A stretch of 5,173 nucleotides of DNA from Leptolyngbyaceae cyanobacterium M65_K2018_010. Its GTDB lineage: Bacteria > Cyanobacteriota > Cyanobacteriia > Phormidesmidales > Phormidesmidaceae. A program made the position numbers and the translations under genes. The notes beneath the pieces are model-generated. The model made no database searches. It saw only the letters and a list, made by a program, of their open reading frames with translations, and was not told the origin of the DNA. The stretch covers positions 1 to 5,173 of the forward strand of contig DVEE01000138.1 in assembly GCA_015295885.1 (NCBI GenBank), read 5' to 3'. This document shows, piece after piece, positions 1 through 5,173 of the stretch (positions within the stretch are counted from its first letter, which is position 1; the number at the start of each line of letters is the position of its first letter).

Positions 1-7
1 CGATCGC
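1..7. repeat. Probable HIP1 copy truncated by window edge
   Basis: The window opens with CGATCGC, which is HIP1 lacking its first G. The missing base lies outside the window. The site falls inside the DUF815 coding region. Confidence 0.4.
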
Positions 8-1007
8 TAAAATACTCCCGCACCAGATGGCGCCGGTTTGAGGTCGCATAGACCACCACATTTTGGGGGCGAGCGGTAACGCTACCCTCCAGCACCACCT
101 TAAGGGCCTTAAAGGCGTCGTCATCCTCCTCAAAGGAGAGGTCATCCACAAAAATGATGAACTTTTGGGGGGCGGCGCGTAACCGTTCCATAATCTGGGG
201 CAGGGCAACTAACTCCGCCTTGGCTACTTCCACCAACCGCAACCCCTGGGGGGCATACTCATTCAGCAGGGCCTTCACCAGGGATGACTTGCCGGTCCCT
301 CGGCTGCCGTAGAGCAACACGTTCAGAGCCGGATAGCCCTGCAGCAGGGCTAGGGTATTTTGGATTAACTGCTGCCGGGGGTGATCGTAGGCGGTCAGTT
401 GATCCAATCGAACAGGGTCAGGGTGAGCAATGCCCTGCAAATCACCGGCCTGCCAAGTAAATACCCGATACTGGGCTAACCGGCCCACCCCCTGCTGACG
501 GTAATGCTGGGCCAGAGCAGGCAGGATACTGGTCCAGGGGGTAGCAGCCTCCCAGGTCCAGGGTACCGGCGGTGGATTGCCCATACTCCAGGGAATGGGC
601 GCATGGGCTAAATCCCCCACCACCTGAACCCAGGCCGCCACCTGGGCGGTCTCCAAGGCATGGAATTGCTGCAGCAGAGCTAAATCCTGGGTCGCCGCCT
701 GCACCAGGGCTGGGGGCAGGTGCTTTAACTCCAGGGTTTGTACTGCTTGGCTAAAGGCATTGTCGGCGTAGGCAATCTGCCGTTGTAGGTAGCTGGCCCA
801 GGTTTCCCTGGCCTCCGCCAAGGCTTGAAACCAATCGCTGTAAGCCCGTAGCGCAGCCGTGGTGGACTCGCTTTGTAGAGCTTCTAGTAAGGTGCGGAAG
901 GCTTGCCCAATGGGGTGATCAAATACGCCGCGATAGAGCAACAGGGCCTCCATGCGCTGGTAATAGCCCTGCACCTCTGCCACAACCGTTGGGATTACCT
1001 CAGCCAT
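1..1007 (-). CDS. DUF815-family P-loop ATPase, C-terminus cut by window edge
   Basis: Open from ATG at 1007 to the window edge, giving 335 complete codons with no stop. The protein carries a Walker A motif GSRGTGKSS (residues 234-242, Lys240), a Walker B-type strand FIIFVDDLSFEEDD (283-296) and a sensor-like ATSNRRHL segment (about 321-328). This combination is typical of DUF815, a family of AAA-like ATPases of unknown substrate. The roughly 230 residues before the P-loop are largely helical in appearance and rich in Gln, Ala and Leu, with no signal peptide or membrane segment, so the protein is probably cytoplasmic. The start is well fixed: an in-frame TAG lies nine codons upstream (1032-1034) with no ATG, GTG or TTG between. 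A purine-rich GGGAAGGA (1025-1032, minus strand) is 17 nt from the ATG, rather far for a ribosome binding site. By comparison with full-length relatives I infer that some tens of residues are missing. The molecular role is unknown. Confidence 0.88.
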   Translation of the reverse strand, partial: MAEVIPTVVAEVQGYYQRMEALLLYRGVFDHPIGQAFRTLLEALQSESTTAALRAYSDWFQALAEARETWASYLQRQIAYADNAFSQAVQTLELKHLPPALVQAATQDLALLQQFHALETAQVAAWVQVVGDLAHAPIPWSMGNPPPVPWTWEAATPWTSILPALAQHYRQQGVGRLAQYRVFTWQAGDLQGIAHPDPVRLDQLTAYDHPRQQLIQNTLALLQGYPALNVLLYGSRGTGKSSLVKALLNEYAPQGLRLVEVAKAELVALPQIMERLRAAPQKFIIFVDDLSFEEDDDAFKALKVVLEGSVTARPQNVVVYATSNRRHLVREYFSD

Positions 1008-1270
1008 GCTGCCCGTTCTGTCCGTCCTTCCCTAGGATTTGTACCATGGTCTCAACTTCGCATCTTCTATTGAATGGCACCCACCTACTTCACAGCCTCT
1101 GGGTCGAATTGGCCACCAGAGTTTGGCAAAGGGTTGGTGTAGCAGTGCATACCTAGACCTGGAGTAAGGTCAGCGGTGACGGGTGGGGCTACCGCCAGTG
1201 GACCAGAAGCCCCCATCGGCTGGGGTCACAGCCCCTGGAAGGCTGACTGTGGAGGATGGGGCCGCCTGTC
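1008..1270. other. Gene-free gap between STAS gene and DUF815 gene
   Basis: I see no coding region or tRNA in these 263 bases. On the minus strand the stretch is both the 3' flank of the STAS gene and the 5' flank of the DUF815 gene. It contains several short inverted repeats: CAGCC/GGCTG (1229-1233 with 1241-1245, 7-nt loop, 26-42 nt past the STAS stop), GGGGCT/AGCCCC (1185-1190 with 1208-1213) and GCGGT/ACCGC (1173-1177 with 1191-1195). None is followed by a T-run on the minus strand, so none is a clear intrinsic terminator. An 8-bp palindrome ACCATGGT lies at 1043-1050, about 35 bp before the DUF815 start. A DUF815 promoter probably lies here, but I cannot pick convincing -35/-10 boxes. 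Confidence 0.5.
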
Positions 1271-1591
1271 CTAGCCCAGAACGGACTGCTCAAAATCCTG
1301 TCGATTGTCGTAGGTTTCAAAGACCCGATCCATGCTAGTCAATTCAAACAGCATGCGAACCTGGTCATTAATCGAGCAGATGCAAAGTCTTCGGTCAAAG
1401 CTCCGAACCTTTTTAAGGAGTACTACCAAAGTTCCCAGTCCAGAGCTATCAATAAAGGTAATATTTTGCAAATCAATCAGAATAATATCTGCCCCATGGG
1501 CGAGCATTTGATCCACAGTTTGGCGAAATTCCTCTGCTTTTGTACTGTCTAAGATCCCCGCGGGAGCCATGACCTGAACATTGGGTGCCAT
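1271..1591 (-). CDS. STAS-domain anti-sigma factor antagonist (SpoIIAA-like)
   Basis: A 106-residue single-domain STAS protein. The hallmark DSSGLG motif is at residues 48-53, preceded by the strand ADIILIDLQNITFI. By homology with SpoIIAA the second serine (Ser50) is the site phosphorylated by a cognate anti-sigma kinase. In this family the unphosphorylated form binds the kinase and frees its target, and a PP2C phosphatase reverses the modification. The C-terminal half (LCICSINDQVRMLFELTSMDRVF) closely resembles cyanobacterial members. I chose the ATG at 1591 because relatives begin at this point (MAPNVQV...) and a GAGGAG lies 12 nt upstream. The same frame stays open upstream to a TTG at 1621, which would add ten residues. 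The stop is TAG at 1271-1273. No kinase, phosphatase or sigma factor gene is visible nearby, so the partners are encoded elsewhere. The protein is expected to be cytoplasmic. Confidence 0.9.
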   Translation of the reverse strand: MAPNVQVMAPAGILDSTKAEEFRQTVDQMLAHGADIILIDLQNITFIDSSGLGTLVVLLKKVRSFDRRLCICSINDQVRMLFELTSMDRVFETYDNRQDFEQSVLG

Positions 1592-1661
1592 ACGCTTAAC
1601 CTGCTCCTCAAAATAACCCAAAACTAACCACTATTATTCCTAATTGCTAAGATAGTACCCA
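1592..1661 (-). promoter_or_regulatory. AT-rich gap before STAS gene, possible promoter
   Basis: This 70-bp spacer between the glycerate kinase stop and the STAS start is clearly more AT-rich than the surrounding genes. A -10-like TACTAT (1652-1657, minus strand) would give a leader of roughly 55 nt, and a second weak pair TTAGCA / TAGTTT with an 18-bp spacer lies further in. Neither has a strong -35. The base composition suggests that the STAS gene has its own promoter, but read-through from the upstream genes is equally possible. I see no terminator hairpin after the kinase stop. Confidence 0.25.
1604..1609 (-). promoter_or_regulatory. Probable ribosome binding site of STAS gene
   Basis: GAGGAG on the minus strand, 12 nt before the ATG at 1591. 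The spacing is a little long, but the match is the best in the gap. It supports the ATG over the upstream TTG at 1621, because the site would lie inside the coding region if the TTG were used. Confidence 0.5.
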
Positions 1662-2729
1662 TTAATCCGGGCAATAAATCGCCCTGGGAGTCCGATCAAG
1701 GTTCATTTCTACCACCAAATTCACATATCTTGGATTGTGTTTCAGCGGTGCAATGAATAGATCGGGGTGAAGAGCTCGCCAAAAATATTCTACAAACTGG
1801 TCAATCTCACCAGGGGACATACCTGGTTTGCCGCTAGCCTGCATCCGTTGCTCAGCCTGCCGGCGCCATAGCTGACTAATGCGGTAATCCTCGGGGGTGA
1901 GGATCATCAACTGGTGGAGCCGTTCCCAAAGGGGTAGGTAAGCTTGCAATTGGCGATTCATGTCGCGGGCAAATTGTCGATCCGGTTCGGTCTGGATAGG
2001 AGCCGGAGCCCGATCAAACTCTGCATCGGCAATGGGGCGTACCCCCACAAACCATCCTTCAAACAGCACCATATCCACCCCCTGCACCCGCTCGGGCGCT
2101 ACTCTATCTCCCTCGCCGCCCCAAAGAGACTTATCAAATCGAGGAATGTCCAGCCAATCTCCCGGTTGAGCGGTTGCCAGACGCTCTAGGGTAGCTATCC
2201 CCAATGGAATATCGTGGGTTCCCGGTGGTCCGCGCCACCGCAGTCGTGGATCTGCCTGGCGCAATTGGCAGCGTTCTGCGTAGGTTTTGTATAGGTCGTC
2301 CAGGGAAAGGGCCACGGCGTGATAGCCCCGGAGGGCCAAAATTTGGCGCAAAATTTGGGTCAGGGTTGTTTTTCCCGTGCCCTGCCCCCCTAAAATGCCC
2401 TGAATCAGGGGAGTTGGCCTTTGTAATCGAGCCTGTACCAAGATCATGGCGAAGGGGAGCCACAACTGCCAGTACATGATCAGGTAAGGGGTGATAGAGG
2501 CCTGGGGCAATGGCAGGTTAGGGTGCTGAGGAGCCACCTGTTTCAGCCAGGTTAGGCGGTTCTGGAGTTGATCGACCACATTCCCTGGGGTGATGCCCCA
2601 GGCCTGGGCCCGACGGCGATCGCCCAACTCCCAATCAATTAAGGCCTGCCACTGGCCAGGGGTGACCGGTGTCTCGGTGACCAGGCTGGTCAGAATATCC
2701 TGGATGACCTGGTTTGAGCCAGTTCTCAT
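1662..2729 (-). CDS. D-glycerate 3-kinase, plant-type GLYK (EC 2.7.1.31)
   Basis: A 355-residue P-loop kinase. Walker A is GGQGTGKTT (114-122, Lys120), followed by SLDDLY (142-147), RGPPGTHD (166-173), IPRFDKS (195-201) with the adjacent GGEGDR (204-209), and LFEGWFVG (222-229). This set of motifs matches plant-type glycerate kinases, which phosphorylate D-glycerate with ATP to 3-phosphoglycerate, the closing step of photorespiratory carbon salvage. They are unrelated to bacterial class I and II glycerate kinases. The length fits the family. The N-terminal 110 residues include the hydrophobic stretch around YLIMYWQLWLPFAM (82-95), which I take as part of the fold, not a membrane anchor. The start is ATG at 2729, overlapping the stop of the DUF3352 gene as ATGA. 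A longer reading from TTG at 2897 would add 56 low-complexity residues translated from the wrong frame of the DUF3352 gene. No clear Shine-Dalgarno precedes the ATG, which suggests translational coupling. A generic P-loop kinase of the Tda10 type is the less likely alternative. Confidence 0.9.
   Translation of the reverse strand: MRTGSNQVIQDILTSLVTETPVTPGQWQALIDWELGDRRRAQAWGITPGNVVDQLQNRLTWLKQVAPQHPNLPLPQASITPYLIMYWQLWLPFAMILVQARLQRPTPLIQGILGGQGTGKTTLTQILRQILALRGYHAVALSLDDLYKTYAERCQLRQADPRLRWRGPPGTHDIPLGIATLERLATAQPGDWLDIPRFDKSLWGGEGDRVAPERVQGVDMVLFEGWFVGVRPIADAEFDRAPAPIQTEPDRQFARDMNRQLQAYLPLWERLHQLMILTPEDYRISQLWRRQAEQRMQASGKPGMSPGEIDQFVEYFWRALHPDLFIAPLKHNPRYVNLVVEMNLDRTPRAIYCPD
2616..2623. 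repeat. HIP1 octamer GCGATCGC
   Basis: A perfect copy of the highly iterated palindrome, extended to GGCGATCGCC (2615-2624), inside the glycerate kinase gene. HIP1 is abundant in many cyanobacterial genomes and supports the taxonomic reading. Confidence 0.85.
2726..2729 (-). promoter_or_regulatory. ATGA stop/start overlap coupling DUF3352 and GLYK
   Basis: On the minus strand the kinase ATG (2729-2727) and the DUF3352 TGA (2728-2726) share two bases. With no good ribosome binding site in the preceding 20 nt, ribosomes ending on the first gene probably re-initiate on the second. The two genes therefore lie on one transcript and are expected to be made together. Confidence 0.75.
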
Positions 2730-4471
2730 TCCGGATTGCCCAGGTGCAAAAATAAGCCCATGGTTTGAACCTGGTCGGTTTGGCGGTACTGGGCCACGGT
2801 AATTTGCCGCAGATGCTTGAGGAGGGGGCGAGCAATCGTTTCCCACAGCCGAAACTGGGGGACTTGTTGCTGTAAGGCGTCTTGCAGTTGCGGCCAATCC
2901 ACATGCAGGTAGGCCTGGCTAGGTTGCTTGAACCGATCTAATTGTTGGGTCCAGCTCGAGGGAGCGGGCGCTGCCTGGGCTGACCCGAGGGCTTGTTCCA
3001 TCACCCCTGCAGCAGTGCTCAGCACTACATGTTCACCTAGCTGGGCATGCAAGCCTGTGATCTCGGCCTGAATTTGCGGCGCCGGGGTACTGGCTGAGAG
3101 GTTGCCTGGGGAGAGGATCGACAACCGGGTCCAGGCGGTGGTGGGGTGATTAAAAATAGTGACCGGCGCGACTCCCAACCCCTTAGCTTGGGCTAAGTCA
3201 TCCAGGGATGCCACCGTTGCTGCCAGGGGATCGCTGAGCGGAGTGACGAGCAACCAGTGCGGCGGTGAAGTGGGTGTCGAGAGCGCAAGTCCTAGACTAA
3301 AGGGTTGATCCAGGCCAGCTAGCAACTGCTGGGTTGCCCCACGGCCAAAGGCCCCATCTAAGGGCAGGGGAGTGAGTTGGGTAAAGTTGGGGCGATCTAA
3401 CAGGGTTAAAAAAGGCTGGAGGGTCTGGCGCAGGTCAGCCCAATTCTGACCCAGGGCAGCAAAGGCAAGTTGGGTGGGCAAGAATCGCGCGAGGCTATAC
3501 CAATCCTCAAAACGGTCCTGGTGGGGCTGAAGGCGATGGCCGAGGGCTGCGATCCAGGCCGCATCGGCCATGATCCCCTGGCGGTCGAGGGTAAAGGAGA
3601 TCAACCCCCAATCCACCCCTGGTTCAGGGCTATCTAGGTCGCCCAGTAGGGGGAATCCATCCCCATCCCCAAGGTTGCCCCCTAGCCAGTGGTTGGTCGC
3701 CGGTAGGTTCAAGGCTAAAAGCCCTACTCGACGAGGGGGGAGGGCCTTGAGGGCGGTCCTGTAGCGAGGCGATGCACTCAAATGGCCATCCTCGGTCTGA
3801 GCCGCGGTTAGGGCCTGACGCAGTACTTCCGGGTGGTTGGCCACCAACACAAAGTGGTTGGCTACTAGGGCCGTGGATAACTGCTGAAAGTTAGAGCGGC
3901 GATTGCCACGGCTATCCCCTGAGCCTAAATCCTGAGCATAGATCAGGCGACTACCGGCCCTATCCTCAAAGGTGAGGGGTGCCCCAGCCAGGGCGCGATT
4001 TTGCCAAAACAGTTCCAGGGTTGATCGAGCGGTTTGACTATCCCGACAGGAAAGGACCACTAAATAACCGGGGGTTACCCCGTTGGTTGGGTCCTGGTCA
4101 ACATCGGGGGAAACCACGGCAGCGGTAATTTCTTCACCCAGCCAGGGTTGAATATCGCGACGGTAGGACAAGCCAGTATCTGCAAGGAGAGCTTGCTCCA
4201 GTTGAGTGATATCCGCTTGAATTTGGTGGCGTCGCTGGGGCGGGGCCAGGTACTGCCAAAGCTGGCCAAATCGGTCGGGTCGGGCCAGAACTGACAGGAC
4301 TATCGGTGATTGTTGAGGGACAAAAACCAAGGCCTCTGGCAAGGCTTGTCCACCCCGATCCAATAGATACAGGGGATTACGTAGCGCAAACCCACCCAGC
4401 AGCCCTAAACCCAGCACCAGGATTAAACCGGCAACAATGGCAAGGGGAACAATAAAGGTCCGAAACTTCAT
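2726..4471 (-). CDS. DUF3352 membrane-anchored protein of unknown function
   Basis: A 581-residue protein. It opens with MKFR followed by a strongly hydrophobic segment (about residues 6-30), which I read as an uncleaved signal anchor because no clear signal peptidase site follows. The remaining 550 residues are soluble in character and should lie outside the cytoplasm, in the periplasm or thylakoid lumen. Features that recall the DUF3352 family are the early ALPEALVFVPQQSP segment (43-56), DIQPWLGEEI (106-115) and the FVLVANHPEVLRQAL segment (207-221). No catalytic motif is recognisable, and no function is established for the family. The ATG at 4471 is supported by an in-frame TAG 17 codons upstream (4520-4522) with no ATG, GTG or TTG between. 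There is no obvious Shine-Dalgarno next to it. The stop overlaps the start of glycerate kinase, which is its only firm functional link. Confidence 0.85.
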   Translation of the reverse strand: MKFRTFIVPLAIVAGLILVLGLGLLGGFALRNPLYLLDRGGQALPEALVFVPQQSPIVLSVLARPDRFGQLWQYLAPPQRRHQIQADITQLEQALLADTGLSYRRDIQPWLGEEITAAVVSPDVDQDPTNGVTPGYLVVLSCRDSQTARSTLELFWQNRALAGAPLTFEDRAGSRLIYAQDLGSGDSRGNRRSNFQQLSTALVANHFVLVANHPEVLRQALTAAQTEDGHLSASPRYRTALKALPPRRVGLLALNLPATNHWLGGNLGDGDGFPLLGDLDSPEPGVDWGLISFTLDRQGIMADAAWIAALGHRLQPHQDRFEDWYSLARFLPTQLAFAALGQNWADLRQTLQPFLTLLDRPNFTQLTPLPLDGAFGRGATQQLLAGLDQPFSLGLALSTPTSPPHWLLVTPLSDPLAATVASLDDLAQAKGLGVAPVTIFNHPTTAWTRLSILSPGNLSASTPAPQIQAEITGLHAQLGEHVVLSTAAGVMEQALGSAQAAPAPSSWTQQLDRFKQPSQAYLHVDWPQLQDALQQQVPQFRLWETIARPLLKHLRQITVAQYRQTDQVQTMGLFLHLGNPE

Positions 4472-4618
4472 CCGTGCAACCGTCAGAACCGACGTAACCC
4501 TAAGCCCTTGAGGCAGGGACTAGCCATGGAGTACCCTCTCAGTTTAGGGCGCTTCGGGGCCATTAATTGCCTGGGGAGGACGGAGCTGTTTTGAAAATCA
4601 ACATTCTGGCCATTGCCA
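4472..4618 (-). other. Gap between lexA and DUF3352 gene
   Basis: These 147 bases separate the lexA stop from the DUF3352 start. I see no hairpin with a T-run after lexA, so no intrinsic terminator can be claimed. A -10-like TAAACT (4541-4546, minus strand) lacks a good -35. Downstream of it a GAGAGGG (4532-4538) precedes a 14-codon ORF (4483-4527). A GTAC half-site is present at 4531-4534 but has no partner that would make a LexA box. DUF3352/GLYK may have its own promoter here, or be read from lexA. Confidence 0.4.
4483..4527 (-). other. Possible 14-codon leader ORF before DUF3352 gene
   Basis: ATG at 4527 to TGA at 4483-4485, encoding MASPCLKGLGLRRF. It is preceded by GAGAGGG, with six bases between the last G of the run and the ATG, which is a better ribosome binding site than the one ahead of the DUF3352 gene. 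Its stop lies 11 nt before the DUF3352 ATG, in a different frame. The peptide is basic at its end, but an ORF this short can easily arise by chance. No attenuator structure is evident. Confidence 0.15.
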
Positions 4619-5173
4619 TCAAACACTGAGCTCTGGGTCAACTCCACGCCAAACTGCGATCAGTCGCCCCTGCAGATCAACCCTATCGGCGGCATATTCC
4701 ATGACCGGATAGTTAGGATTAGCGGGCTTGAGCTGTACCTGATTGCCCTTGCGATAAAAGGCTTTGAGGGTTGTGCCACTGTCAACCCTAGCGGCAACGA
4801 TAGTGCCTTCTCGCACAGACTGAGGATCCTTAATTGGGCGCATAATCACGATATCGCCCTCTAAAATCATGGCATCGATCATACTGTCCCCGGTTACCCT
4901 GAGCGCGTAGTCCTCATTGCGAATGGGCAGCCCACTCAAATCCAGGCGTTCCACATCATCGGTAAACACTTCATTGACATAACCGGCGGCAATGGTACCG
5001 AGAATGGGAACTCCCCTGACATCTTCTCGCACCCGAATGGTGCGGGCCTTGCCCTCACTCCACTCGATGTAACCCTTGTTTTTGAGATGCTCCAGGCGGC
5101 TCTGAATGGGAGCGGGAGATTTCAGATTCATGGCCCGCATCATCTGCCGAATGGAAGGGGAATGCTGGTTAGC
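4619..5173 (-). CDS. lexA: LexA repressor/protease, N-terminus cut by window edge
   Basis: The visible 184 residues run from the window edge (ANQHSPSIRQMMRAMNL...) to the TGA at 4619-4621. The N-terminal winged helix-turn-helix is nearly complete: SIRQMMRAMNLKSPAPIQSRLEHLKNKGYI in order, with SPAPIQSRLEHL in the place of the recognition helix. The C-terminal S24 peptidase domain retains the Ala-Gly cleavage bond in TIAAGYV (visible residues 63-64), the nucleophile Ser97 in GDSMID and the general base Lys137 in TTLKAF. The spacings agree with E. coli LexA (Ala84-Gly85, Ser119, Lys156). It should therefore bind operators as a dimer and self-cleave with RecA filaments. ATGs inside the helix-turn-helix (5143, 5140) are not the true start. 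About 20 residues, the start codon and the promoter lie beyond the edge. Confidence 0.95.
   Translation of the reverse strand, partial: ANQHSPSIRQMMRAMNLKSPAPIQSRLEHLKNKGYIEWSEGKARTIRVREDVRGVPILGTIAAGYVNEVFTDDVERLDLSGLPIRNEDYALRVTGDSMIDAMILEGDIVIMRPIKDPQSVREGTIVAARVDSGTTLKAFYRKGNQVQLKPANPNYPVMEYAADRVDLQGRLIAVWRGVDPELSV

Noticed and set aside
572..754. Plus-strand ORF of 60 codons rich in proline and glycine
   Set aside because: It is a reverse-strand shadow of the DUF815 gene; its composition is typical of antisense reading of GC-rich coding DNA.
1041..1052. GTACCATGGTCT upstream of the DUF815 gene as a LexA box
   Set aside because: Only one GTAC half-site is present; the second half (GTCT) and the flanking bases do not fit the cyanobacterial consensus RGTACNNNDGTWCB.
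1099..1120. GGGTCGAATTGGCCACCA as the 3' end of a tRNA
   Set aside because: The T-loop lacks the TTCGAA pattern with a paired arm, and no acceptor, D-arm or anticodon arm can be found upstream.
1256..1552. Plus-strand ORF of 98 codons
   Set aside because: It is antisense to the clearly real STAS gene and shows no recognisable protein features.
2584..2602. Perfect 7-bp hairpin CCTGGGG-TGATG-CCCCAGG as a terminator or attenuator
   Set aside because: It lies within the GLYK coding sequence (around residues 43-49), has no T-run on either side, and is plausible by chance in GC-rich coding DNA.
2730..2897. N-terminal extension of glycerate kinase from a TTG at 2897
   Set aside because: It lies wholly inside the DUF3352 coding region in another frame, encodes low-complexity sequence and lacks family similarity. 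The ATG in the ATGA overlap is the natural start.
5138..5143. Tandem ATGs as the lexA start
   Set aside because: The frame stays open to the window edge and the upstream codons encode ANQHSPSIRQ, a conserved part of the LexA DNA-binding domain, so the gene starts outside the window.

Overview
The window reads as ordinary chromosomal DNA from a cyanobacterium. The evidence is a LexA of the cyanobacterial type, a plant-type D-glycerate 3-kinase, a membrane-anchored DUF3352 protein of a family seen mainly in cyanobacteria, and one full HIP1 octamer (GCGATCGC) plus a truncated copy at the left edge. The DNA is moderately GC-rich. No genus can be fixed from the sequence alone. I see no mobile element, CRISPR array, rRNA or tRNA.

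All five genes lie on the minus strand, so transcription runs from right to left. In that order they are: lexA (5173 to 4619, N-terminus cut by the window edge); a 147-bp gap; a DUF3352 protein (4471 to 2726); D-glycerate 3-kinase (2729 to 1662), whose ATG overlaps the DUF3352 stop as ATGA; a 70-bp AT-rich gap; a short STAS-domain anti-sigma-factor antagonist (1591 to 1271); a 263-bp gene-free gap; and a DUF815-type P-loop ATPase (1007 to beyond position 1, C-terminus cut off).

The only firm operon evidence is the DUF3352/glycerate kinase overlap. The other genes are co-directional but separated by enough sequence to carry their own signals. The functions are mixed: SOS-type repression, an envelope-facing protein of unknown role, the last step of photorespiratory carbon salvage, a partner-switching regulator and an AAA-like ATPase. 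They do not form an obvious pathway, and I find no strong case for a new system. The points most worth following are the coupling of an unknown membrane protein to glycerate kinase, a LexA that keeps every residue needed for self-cleavage, the long N-terminal part of the DUF815 protein, and a weak candidate leader ORF ahead of the DUF3352 gene.
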